The notes under the pieces were generated by a model, which was given only the letters and a program-made list of their open reading frames with translations, did not search any database and was not told where the DNA came from. The position numbers and the translations under genes were made by a program. A DNA stretch of 36,245 nucleotides from NCBI GenBank assembly GCA_965602945.1, contig CBFDBC010000009.1:1-36245 (forward strand), given 5' to 3'. Below are positions 5,951 to 13,633 of this stretch, piece after piece (the first letter of the stretch is position 1; every line of letters starts with the position of its first letter). Source of the stretch: JAUXEH01 sp965602945 (GTDB lineage Bacteria; Acidobacteriota; Aminicenantia; Aminicenantales; Aminicenantaceae).

Positions 5951-8560
5951 TCACTCGTATCTCAGGTTGTCTGTGGGATCCGCGCGGGCCACCCTGAAAC
6001 TGTGGAAGCTGGCGGTGATAAAGGCGACCAGGACGGCACCCAGACCCGCCGCCACAAACAGCAACGGGCTGATCCCCGTCTGGTAGGCGAAGTTTCCCAG
6101 CCACATATCGATGAAGAGGAGCGAAACCGGGACAGCGACCACGACCGCCAGGACGATCAGGATGAAAACCTCCCGAAACAGGATCATGACGATCCGGGCG
6201 GCCGAGGCCCCCAGGACTTTACGTATGGCCACTTCCTTGGTCCGCCTCAGTGCCGTGAAAGACGACAATCCCAGGAGGCCCAGGCAGGAGATCAGGATAC
6301 TCATGACTGAGAAGACCCGGACCAGGCGGTTCTGCCTCAGGTCGGCGTTGTACTGATGATCGAATGCCTCATCCATGAAGGAGTAGATGAAGGGGCGGTT
6401 GGGATTCAGCTTCTCCCATTTCTCTTCCAGGAATCCCATGGTCTGGATCAGGTTTTCTCCTTTCAGGCGCACGTAGAGGCTTCCTCTGGGCTGTTGGAGC
6501 ATCCGGATGAGGATCGGTTCGATCCGGTTGTGGAGGGAGTCGAAATGGAAGTCCCTGACAACTCCGACCACCTGTCCGTCGAAAAAGGTGAACTGCTGGA
6601 TCCGTTTCCCGACCGGTTTTTCCCATCCCATGGAACGGGCCAGGGTTTCATTGACGATGACCGCCTGCCCGGGATCGGAGGTGAAACTCTGATCGAAGTC
6701 CCGGCCATCCACGATCTCGAGACCCATTGTTTCCAGATAGCCGAATCCGGCAAAGAACACGGCAAAGTTGTGCTCCTCCATTCCATCCTGTCCCTCGAAT
6801 TTGTAGAGACCTCCGGAGGGACTTCCAGGCCGTCCGATCCCGGTTGCGACAGAGATCACGTCCGGATTCTGGAGGAGCTCCTCCTTGAAGGCCGGGATCT
6901 TAGTGAGGATATCCCTGTCCCGCAGCCTGACTGCGACGACATTCTCCTGCTTGAAACCCAGATCTTTGTTGCGCATGAATTCGATCTGGCGGCCCATGAA
7001 CAGGGTCAGGATGACGACCCCGATGGACAACACGAACTGGAACGTCACCAGTGCCCTCCGGGTCCAGACACCCGCCCGGCTGGTGCTGAAAGTCCCGTAT
7101 ATGGCCTGTGTGGGGGCGATGGAGGAGAGGTAGAAGGCAGGGTAGATCCCTGACAGGAGCCCGATCAGGGCACACAGACACAGCAATCCTACGATCAGCA
7201 CCGGATCGAACAGCATCCAGGACTCCAAGGAAAGCTCCAGGGCCGTGTTGAATCGCGTTGCCGACAGGAGCAGCAGGACTCCGCCGTAGGCGAAGACCAG
7301 GGCCAGAAACGTGACCAGCAGCGATTCGCCCATGAGCTGACCGATCAGGTCTTTCTTTCGAGAGCCCAGCACTTTCTTCATGCCGATCTCTTTGGCCCGT
7401 GTTGCCGAGCGGGCCGTGGTCATGTTGATGTAGTTGATGGAAGCCAGGATCAGGATGAAGATCCCGATGAAAAAAAACGCATATAGATAGGACCTGCTGC
7501 CGAGGGACATCTCGGCACGGAAGCCAACGGTGTTGTAGTGGATTTCGGGCAGCTTGAGGAAGACCGGCTCGAACACCTGGTTGTAAGCGGCCTCATCTTT
7601 CTTGATGTATTTTTCATAAAAGGAGGGAAATTTCTCAAAGAAGGTGGACAGTTGGTATCCCCGTGGGAGCAGGACATAGGTATAGCCGAAAATTTCGTAG
7701 ATCGGCCAATCCTGGCCTTTCGTCTCCAGCTCCCAGGTGGAGAAGGACACGATGCCCCGGATCGGGATGTGTGCGTTCAGAGGTGGGTTTTCAATAACTC
7801 CCGTTACCTTGAATTCGACCTGGTTCTCGAGCCGGATTATCTTTCCCAGGGGATTTTCATCCCCGAAATATTTGTGGGCCAACTCTTCGGTCATAACCAT
7901 TGAATTGGGATCGTTGAGGCAGGTCTCGCTGTCACCCTGGATCAGAGGGTAGGTGAACACCTTGAAGATGCTGGGATCCGCGTACACGATGTCGCGCTCA
8001 TAGAAGCGAGAATCACCGAACTCGAACAGGACGTCGGGATTGGGGGAGATCCGGACGAATTCCTCGATCTCGGGATATTCCTCCTTGAGACGTGGGCCCA
8101 GGGCCGGGGAGGAAATGGCAAAACGGATGGGATCGCCTGAGGTCACATAGGTCGAGCTGATTCGGTAGATGCGATCTGCGTTTTCGTGATACTTGTCATA
8201 GGTGAGTTCGTTCCTGAGGAAGAGCACGATGATGATGCCGCAGGCCAGGCCGGAAGCCAGGCCCAGGAAATTCAGAAAGTAGTGGAATTTGTCCCGCTTG
8301 ATGAGCCGGGATGTGAAAACCATATAGTTTTTAAACATTACGGTGCTCCAAAGAATTCTAATCTTTATGAAAGAGAGAATGGACTTCAGGGCCTGGGCGC
8401 GGTACCACAGGCGGGCCCGCAGGGCTCCCTGTTCTTCTCCGATGGAATGGTAGACTTCCTCGAGATCACCGAGCGTGGTCAGGTCCCCGCTGTCGGGAAA
8501 AATGTGTTTGAGGAGGCCCTCAGTCAAGCGAGGGGGAGGGGAAACAGGTCGATTTCGCAT
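5951..8560 (-). CDS. ABC transporter permease, FtsX/MacB type with N-terminal permease prefix domain
   Basis: 869 aa. Residues 1-75 (LTEGLLKHIFPDSGDLTTLGDLEEVY, WYRAQALKSI) form the cytoplasmic prefix domain that in Acidobacteria-like genomes precedes such permeases and travels with PadR regulators. TM1 is near 92-115 (FLNFLGLASGLACGIIIVLFL), followed by a MacB-type periplasmic core, a three-helix bundle with the cytoplasmic coupling motif RAKEIGMKKVLGSRKKDL, a second TM and core, and a final bundle with RTKEVAIRKVLGAS. It ends in RADPTDNLRYE. That is eight predicted TM segments in two tandem halves. Such mechanotransmission-type permeases move peptides, lipids or lipoproteins with an ATPase partner; none is encoded in the window. 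It starts 9 bases after padR with a poor ribosome binding site, so translational coupling is likely. Confidence 0.92.
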   Translation of the reverse strand: MRNRPVSPPPRLTEGLLKHIFPDSGDLTTLGDLEEVYHSIGEEQGALRARLWYRAQALKSILSFIKIRILWSTVMFKNYMVFTSRLIKRDKFHYFLNFLGLASGLACGIIIVLFLRNELTYDKYHENADRIYRISSTYVTSGDPIRFAISSPALGPRLKEEYPEIEEFVRISPNPDVLFEFGDSRFYERDIVYADPSIFKVFTYPLIQGDSETCLNDPNSMVMTEELAHKYFGDENPLGKIIRLENQVEFKVTGVIENPPLNAHIPIRGIVSFSTWELETKGQDWPIYEIFGYTYVLLPRGYQLSTFFEKFPSFYEKYIKKDEAAYNQVFEPVFLKLPEIHYNTVGFRAEMSLGSRSYLYAFFFIGIFILILASINYINMTTARSATRAKEIGMKKVLGSRKKDLIGQLMGESLLVTFLALVFAYGGVLLLLSATRFNTALELSLESWMLFDPVLIVGLLCLCALIGLLSGIYPAFYLSSIAPTQAIYGTFSTSRAGVWTRRALVTFQFVLSIGVVILTLFMGRQIEFMRNKDLGFKQENVVAVRLRDRDILTKIPAFKEELLQNPDVISVATGIGRPGSPSGGLYKFEGQDGMEEHNFAVFFAGFGYLETMGLEIVDGRDFDQSFTSDPGQAVIVNETLARSMGWEKPVGKRIQQFTFFDGQVVGVVRDFHFDSLHNRIEPILIRMLQQPRGSLYVRLKGENLIQTMGFLEEKWEKLNPNRPFIYSFMDEAFDHQYNADLRQNRLVRVFSVMSILISCLGLLGLSSFTALRRTKEVAIRKVLGASAARIVMILFREVFILIVLAVVVAVPVSLLFIDMWLGNFAYQTGISPLLFVAAGLGAVLVAFITASFHSFRVARADPTDNLRYE

Positions 8561-8569
8561 CGAATAGAC

Positions 8570-8905
8570 CTAAAGGTCTTTGACCGAGGACAGGGAAAGT
8601 TTCGGGATGTCCTCCCACATGATCTCCGAGAGTTTCTTGATGTCGAGCAGGGCCTTGATGCCCTCGCGGGTGAGTTTGTACATCCGTTTGGCGCGGCCGC
8701 CGCGCTTCTGTGTGGGCTCGGACAGGCGGGACGTGAGGTAGCGCTTCTTGACCAGCCTGTCGAGCGTCACGAAGGTTGCTCCGAAGGACCAGGATTTCCC
8801 TGTGATGGAGTTCACGGTCTCCCGGATGGTCACGGCGTATGCATTGTCTTGCAGGCGCCAGATGGCCAGCAGAAACAGTTCCTCGGGCCTGGACAGCAGT
8901 TTCAT
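8570..8905 (-). CDS. PadR family transcriptional regulator
   Basis: 111 aa, a normal length for the short PadR class. RPEELFLLAIWRLQDNAYAVTIRETVN is helix 1-2, SWSFGATFVTLDRLVKKRYLTSRLSEP the recognition helix and wing, and KRMYKLTREGIKAL the wing strand followed by the dimerisation helix. PadR proteins repress neighbouring exporter genes and often themselves, releasing DNA on binding a small ligand or upon a membrane signal. It is the first gene of an operon with an ABC permease, a small membrane protein and GPP34. A perfect inverted repeat spanning 8924-8993, with a promoter on each strand, lies upstream between this gene and the divergent kinase, making autoregulation likely. Confidence 0.92.
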   Translation of the reverse strand: MKLLSRPEELFLLAIWRLQDNAYAVTIRETVNSITGKSWSFGATFVTLDRLVKKRYLTSRLSEPTQKRGGRAKRMYKLTREGIKALLDIKKLSEIMWEDIPKLSLSSVKDL

Positions 8906-8923
8906 TTAGTGCCTCTCTCACGT

Positions 8924-8993
8924 ATTTTACCTAAAAAATAAAACTAATGGCGGCCGCTGTCAAGCTTTTTATGTTTTAATTTTTAGGTAAAAT
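8924..8993. promoter_or_regulatory. Candidate PadR operator: 14-bp inverted repeat
   Basis: ATTTTACCTAAAAA (8924-8937) and its exact complement TTTTTAGGTAAAAT (8980-8993), 42 bases apart. Each half contains TTTA-N2-TAAA, itself symmetric. The left half overlaps the -10 box of the padR promoter; the right half lies 7 bases before the -35 box of the kinase promoter. Binding by PadR is inference. Confidence 0.65.
8935..8963 (-). promoter_or_regulatory. Putative padR operon promoter
   Basis: On the minus strand TTGACA (8958-8963), a 17-base spacer, TATTTT (8935-8940). The predicted transcription start falls inside the left operator half. Confidence 0.55.
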
Positions 8994-9000
8994 TGCTCAT

Positions 9001-9029
9001 TTGACTTGACTGCAGAAAAATACTATCGT
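9001..9029 (+). promoter_or_regulatory. Putative promoter of the zinc-ribbon kinase gene
   Basis: TTGACT (9001-9006), a 17-base spacer, TATCGT (9024-9029). It points to translation from the ATG at 9060, not from a TTG at 9006. Confidence 0.45.
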
Positions 9030-9059
9030 GTTCTAAAGAGAGATGGGGCAGGCAGGGCG

Positions 9060-11987
9060 ATGAAGTGTCCGCAATGTGGGGCAGACAGCCCCGATAACAC
9101 AAGGTTTTGCAGCCAATGCGGCTCACCGCTGTTATCCGGGGATGCTCATACCCATACAGATACGATCCAGGCCCCCTACCAACAGCTGCGTTCCGATGAC
9201 ATGATCGCCGCGAAATACCGGATCGTGGAGAAGCTGGGCGAAGGCGGGATGGGGGTTGTCTACAAGGCGTTGGATATCCGGCTCCAGCGGGAAGTGGCGC
9301 TGAAGTTTCTCTCTCCTCATCTTACGCGTGACCGTGAGGCCAGGGAGCGGTTTATCCACGAAGCCCGCGCCGCCTCTGCGCTTGACCACACAAACATCTG
9401 CGCCGTTTATGAGATCGACGAAACCGAGGACGGCTGGATGTTCATCGCCATGGCGCATTATCCAGGTGAGACTCTGAAGGCACGCATCAAACGCGGCCCA
9501 TTGAGGCTGGAGAATGCCCTGGATATCGCGCGACAGATGGCCGAGGGAATGTCACGGGCCCACAGCAAGGGCATCATCCACCGAGATGTGAAGTCCGCCA
9601 ACGTGATCATCACCAACGAGGAAGTGGTCAAGATCGTTGATTTCGGCCTGGCGAAACTCATGGGCATGACCCAGATCACCAAGGCCGGGACCACCATGGG
9701 GACAGTGGCTTACATGTCGCCCGAGCAGGCACGGGGCAATGCCGTAGACCATAGGGCCGATATCTGGGCGCTGGGAGTGGTGCTCTACGAGATGCTGACG
9801 GGCAGCCTGCCTTTCAAGGGCGAGCGGGAAGAAACCATCATCTATTCCATTCTGAATGAGGATCCGGCCCCTGTTACAGACATTCTGCCGGATATCCCCG
9901 TCGAGCTGGAGAAGATCATCACCCGCACGCTGGTGAAAAGCCCGCAGTCCCGCTACCAGCATGTGCGGGATTTACTTGTCGACCTGCATGCGGCTTACAT
10001 TGCGCTGGAGATTACCCCTGACTGGCGGATCTCCAGGAGCACCGCCATACGCCATCGAAAGTTGGTGATGTCCCCCGTGTTCTGGGTATTTGCCGCGCTT
10101 ATCCTGTGTGGCGTTATAGCCTGGCTGCTGTTTTTCCCGTCCGGAGAGATCCCTTTCCAGGAAAGGGACTGGATCGTGATCGCGGATTTTGACAACCAGA
10201 CGGGAGACGATGTCTTCGACAAGTCTCTGGACACCGCCCTTCGTATCAACATCCAACAGTCCCGGTATGTGAATGTCTTCCCTCCCGCACAGGTGCGCGA
10301 AACCCTGCAGCGTATGGGTAAAGAGGAGCAGGGAACGCTGACCGATGAACTGGCGGGGGAGGTCGCCCTCCGCGAAGGCCTGAAGGCCGTTCTCGCCTGC
10401 AAGATCGATCAGGTGGGGGAAGTGTACAACCTGACCGCCAGCATCATAGATCCCGCCACCCAGATGGCCCTTCAGACCGAGGATGCCCAGGCCCAGAACA
10501 AGGATGGAGTTCTGGCCGCTCTGGATGACCTGGCCGGCCAGATCCGCAAGGACCTGGGCGAGTCGTTGAAGGACATCACAAATCAGAGTGTTCAGCTGCC
10601 TAAGGCCACGACATCATCGCTCGAGGCCTTGAAGCTGTACGCCGAAGGGGTTTTTGCCCGAGGACAGCGGCATGACGATGAGGCCGTGGCCCTGCTCGAA
10701 CAGGCGTTAGAGGAGGATCCAGAGTTCGCCATGGCCCATGCACAGATGGGTGCCATCTATTATTGGGGGGGGGACCGAGTCAAAGGGGAAAAGCATTTTT
10801 CCCAGGCCCTGGAATTGCTGGATCGGTTGACCGAGCGGGAGCGCCTCACGATAGAAGCATGGATACCCGCCTACCGCGGCAACCGGGACGAGGCTACGAT
10901 CAAGTACAAGGCATATCTGCGCCAGTACCCGGACGATACTCGGGCCTGGCACAACCTGGCTCACAATTATCTCATGCTCAAACGGTTCGATGAATCCATC
11001 CAGGCCTTCAACCGGCATCTCGAGCTCTATCCATCATCTGCCAGCGCCTTCATCAACCTGGCCACCTGTTACACGGCAACCGACCGTTTTGAGCTGGCCA
11101 TTGAACACTACCAGAAAGGTTTTGAGCTGAACCCGCAGTATCTCAAGGTCAAAAACCTGAACAGTGAGTACGGATTCACCCTGGTTGCCCTTGACGATGT
11201 GGAAAAGGCCGAAGAGGCGTTCAACCTGCTTCTCGAAGGCGACGAATCCCTGCAGGCTGGGGGACACAGGCACATGGCGCTGCTCAACATGTACCAGGGG
11301 AAGTTTTCCCAGGCGGAGCAGCAGCTCAATGAGGCAATCAGGCTCAACAACACTCTGGACAACACGCTCAGTGAGTATCGGGACCGGATTTTCCTGGTGA
11401 CGGCACACAGAAATCGAGGTTTGAAGAGGAAGGCCGTGGAGGAGCTGGCCACGGCGCTCGAGATCCGTACACGGTCGAATATCGGACCCTGGTGGCTCCA
11501 GCTGGCCGCCAAGAAATATGCCCGGATGGGCATGCTGGCTGAGGCCGAGGCGTTGTTGGACGAAGTGTCCTCTCAGGTCAACCAGGAAAGCCGGAATGAC
11601 AGGGCGATCATGAACATCCTCAAGGGCGAGATCGCGCTCGTTCGAGGCAATGAGGCAGAGGCCGTGGAGCTGCTCGAGCGGGCCTACTTGCTGAGGGAGG
11701 ACAATTATGTCCTGGAATCCCTTGCCTACGCCTACTATCAGATGAAGGATCTGGACAAGGCGGTCGAGAAATACAGCGGGATTATCGGCAATGTCGACCT
11801 TGGATGGGAGGCCCAGGACTGCTGGGTACTGGCACACTATCAGCTGGGAAAAGTCTACGCAGAAAAAGAAGAGACCGAAGAGGCTCTCCGATATCTGGAG
11901 CGTTTTATCGAGTTGTGGAAGGATGGTGACCAGGATCTGCCGGCTCTGGACGACTCCAGGATCAGGATCGACTCGCTTTGGAAGTGA
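9060..11987 (+). CDS. Zinc-ribbon Ser/Thr protein kinase with TM helix and TPR array
   Basis: 975 aa. It opens with a zinc ribbon (C3, C6, C17, C20: MKCPQCG and FCSQCG). A Hanks-type kinase domain covers residues about 53-320: glycine loop LGEGGMG, ATP lysine in VALKFL (K82), catalytic HRDVK (D176), DFG (D194) and SPE. All are present, so it is likely active. A single TM helix follows (about 340-360). The extracytoplasmic part has a segment WIVIADFDNQTGDDVFDKSLDTALR like the TolB/FlgO domain often found in such kinases, then many TPR repeats to the C-terminus. It may phosphorylate cytoplasmic targets in response to an envelope signal. I prefer the ATG at 9060 because it places the zinc ribbon at the very N-terminus and lies downstream of a likely promoter; an upstream TTG at 9006 would add 18 unlikely residues. 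It is divergent from padR and shares its control region. Confidence 0.92.
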   Translation: MKCPQCGADSPDNTRFCSQCGSPLLSGDAHTHTDTIQAPYQQLRSDDMIAAKYRIVEKLGEGGMGVVYKALDIRLQREVALKFLSPHLTRDREARERFIHEARAASALDHTNICAVYEIDETEDGWMFIAMAHYPGETLKARIKRGPLRLENALDIARQMAEGMSRAHSKGIIHRDVKSANVIITNEEVVKIVDFGLAKLMGMTQITKAGTTMGTVAYMSPEQARGNAVDHRADIWALGVVLYEMLTGSLPFKGEREETIIYSILNEDPAPVTDILPDIPVELEKIITRTLVKSPQSRYQHVRDLLVDLHAAYIALEITPDWRISRSTAIRHRKLVMSPVFWVFAALILCGVIAWLLFFPSGEIPFQERDWIVIADFDNQTGDDVFDKSLDTALRINIQQSRYVNVFPPAQVRETLQRMGKEEQGTLTDELAGEVALREGLKAVLACKIDQVGEVYNLTASIIDPATQMALQTEDAQAQNKDGVLAALDDLAGQIRKDLGESLKDITNQSVQLPKATTSSLEALKLYAEGVFARGQRHDDEAVALLEQALEEDPEFAMAHAQMGAIYYWGGDRVKGEKHFSQALELLDRLTERERLTIEAWIPAYRGNRDEATIKYKAYLRQYPDDTRAWHNLAHNYLMLKRFDESIQAFNRHLELYPSSASAFINLATCYTATDRFELAIEHYQKGFELNPQYLKVKNLNSEYGFTLVALDDVEKAEEAFNLLLEGDESLQAGGHRHMALLNMYQGKFSQAEQQLNEAIRLNNTLDNTLSEYRDRIFLVTAHRNRGLKRKAVEELATALEIRTRSNIGPWWLQLAAKKYARMGMLAEAEALLDEVSSQVNQESRNDRAIMNILKGEIALVRGNEAEAVELLERAYLLREDNYVLESLAYAYYQMKDLDKAVEKYSGIIGNVDLGWEAQDCWVLAHYQLGKVYAEKEETEEALRYLERFIELWKDGDQDLPALDDSRIRIDSLWK

Positions 11988-12037
11988 GAAGAGGTCACCT
12001 GGTTTTTCAGTCTCCGTGCCGACAGACATCAACGGAC

Positions 12038-12970
12038 TTATGCATGCTCCCCTTTGGCCCGCAGCTGCTCCATGGTCCGCTTCAGGCCCTCCCGGTATGA
12101 GGGATACTCAGGCTCCCATCCCAGGATTCGTTTTGCCTTGGCGTTCGATACCCTGCAGTTCATGGTTATGGTCTCGAGGGGGAGCCGGCCGATGATGATC
12201 CGCATCAGCCGCTTAGGGATGGACCCGGGTGTTGGGACCCGCATGCACTCCGCCATGTATTGTGTGAACTCACGCATCGTGCAGGGGGTGTCGTCGGCCA
12301 GGATGAATCGTTCCCCGCAGGGGCGTTTTTCCACGGCCTTCACGTAGGCATCCGCCAGGTCTTCGACATAAATGCGGGGGATGACGTTGTCCCCCTTGCC
12401 CACGAACCGGAATCGACCCTTTTTCATCCACTCGTACATCATGAGGAACAATCCCCCCGGGCCGTAGATCTGGCCCGGCATGAAGACGATACACCCGGGA
12501 GGGTCCTTTGCGAGTGCCTCGTCGATCAGTTCATCCACATGTTCCCCTATCCTGGTCATGCCGAACCGCTGGATCGGGTCCTCTTCCGTGAATATCCGGC
12601 CGGTATCGGAGTGGAAACTTGTGCCCAGGGTCAGGATATAGGGGCAGCCGATCTGTTCTGCGAGCCGGATGGTGTTTGCGACATAGAGTGTGGTCACTCC
12701 GCGAAGCCTTTTGAATCGTCTCCTGGAAATCCGCCCGGGTTTGACGGGAGGCATGGCGATGTTGATGATGAAATCGGGCGCAACCAGCTGGGAGGCGAAC
12801 GAATCGAGGTCCAGGATATCCCCCACAATACCGGCGGCCCCCACCTGCTTGAGCACAGGAATCCGGATTTTGTTCCTCGTTAGGACCGTGACATGATGAC
12901 CCTGTTGAATGAGCTTGGGAACCAGTTGGGAGCCCAGGAAGCCTGTGCCCCCGATGACAAATACTCTCAA
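12038..12970 (-). CDS. Atypical SDR / NAD(P)-dependent epimerase-like protein
   Basis: 310 aa. Rossmann start MRVFVIGGTGFLGSQLVPKL with the GxxGxxG dinucleotide motif; GDILDLDSF is the adenine-side acidic motif, and the C-terminal PRIYVEDLADAYVKAV and AKRILGWEPEYPSYREGL are characteristic of NAD-dependent epimerase/dehydratases. The catalytic YxxxK is not seen; the aligned position reads FGMTR (F and R instead of Y and K), and TSFHS takes the place of the usual Ser site. It may therefore bind a nucleotide without standard dehydratase chemistry, as in the NmrA-like or complex I-linked atypical SDRs. It starts with a 4-base ATGA overlap with the cyclophilin stop, so the two are translationally coupled. 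Confidence 0.85.
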   Translation of the reverse strand: MRVFVIGGTGFLGSQLVPKLIQQGHHVTVLTRNKIRIPVLKQVGAAGIVGDILDLDSFASQLVAPDFIINIAMPPVKPGRISRRRFKRLRGVTTLYVANTIRLAEQIGCPYILTLGTSFHSDTGRIFTEEDPIQRFGMTRIGEHVDELIDEALAKDPPGCIVFMPGQIYGPGGLFLMMYEWMKKGRFRFVGKGDNVIPRIYVEDLADAYVKAVEKRPCGERFILADDTPCTMREFTQYMAECMRVPTPGSIPKRLMRIIIGRLPLETITMNCRVSNAKAKRILGWEPEYPSYREGLKRTMEQLRAKGEHA

Positions 12971-13455
12971 TCGGGCTCGCTGACGGTCAGCTTCACCATG
13001 GTGTCGCCCTGCGCGATGGCATCCACGATCTCGAGGCCGGTGACCACTCGCCCGAACACGGTGTGGTTGCCGTCCAGGTGGGGCTGGGGCGCATGCGTGA
13101 TAAAGAACTGGCTGCCGTTGGTGTTGGGCCCGGCATTGGCCATGGAGATGACGCCCCGCTCGTGTTTGAGCGGATTGCCGGCCACCTCATCCTCGAACTG
13201 GTACCCGGGGCCGCCGCGGCCGGTGCCTGTGGGATCGCCACCCTGGATCATGAAGTTGCCTATCACCCGGTGAAAAACAACGCCGTCGTAGTATCCTTCC
13301 CTAGCCAGAAACACGAAGTTATTGACGGTCTTGGGGGCATGCTCGGGATAGAGCTCCAGTTCCATCTTGCCCTTATCGGTCTCGATCGCCACATTGTAGG
13401 TCTTGTGCGTGTCGATCTGCATCTCCGGTGGTGCGTTCCACTGTTTGTCGGACAT
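12967..13455 (-). CDS. Cyclophilin-type peptidyl-prolyl cis-trans isomerase
   Basis: 162 aa. A single cyclophilin domain accelerating X-Pro isomerisation. The active-site block VVFHRVIGNFMIQGGDPTG holds the catalytic Arg and the Phe-Met-Gln substrate floor; NGSQFFIT and HLDGNHTVFG follow. The tryptophan that binds cyclosporin in human cyclophilin A is replaced by His in PHLDG, as in many bacterial enzymes. There is no signal peptide, so it is cytoplasmic. I chose the ATG at 13455 since a GAGGAGGG ribosome binding site sits 8 bases upstream; a start at 13542 would add 29 unlikely residues. The stop overlaps the start of the SDR gene by 4 bases. Confidence 0.93.
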   Translation of the reverse strand: MSDKQWNAPPEMQIDTHKTYNVAIETDKGKMELELYPEHAPKTVNNFVFLAREGYYDGVVFHRVIGNFMIQGGDPTGTGRGGPGYQFEDEVAGNPLKHERGVISMANAGPNTNGSQFFITHAPQPHLDGNHTVFGRVVTGLEIVDAIAQGDTMVKLTVSEPD

Positions 13456-13502
13456 TGTTCGTCCCTCCTCTAGAATTTGTCTCCTCACAATATCAAATAT
13501 CA

Positions 13503-13529
13503 TTTGGAAAGGAAACTCCCATTTCCAAA
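13503..13529. promoter_or_regulatory. 8-bp inverted repeat in a divergent control region
   Basis: TTTGGAAA (13503-13510) and TTTCCAAA (13522-13529) with an 11-base spacer, between the divergent cyclophilin and ABC permease genes. A possible operator; the protein that would bind it is unknown. Confidence 0.4.
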
Positions 13530-13633
13530 GTAACAGGGGCAACCTTCCCAGGAAAACAGAGTCTTATAAGATGATGGCACCCCTGTGGCATAGAAAGACC
13601 CTTTCGATCTGAGCATTTGAGAGGAGGACAACC

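Noticed and set aside
9006..9059. TTG start for the zinc-ribbon kinase
   Set aside because: Would place the start inside the likely promoter and add 18 residues before a canonical zinc-ribbon N-terminus.
11988..12037. Terminator between the zinc-ribbon kinase and SDR genes
   Set aside because: Only AGGT-C-ACCT followed by a T-run is visible; the stem is too short to call.
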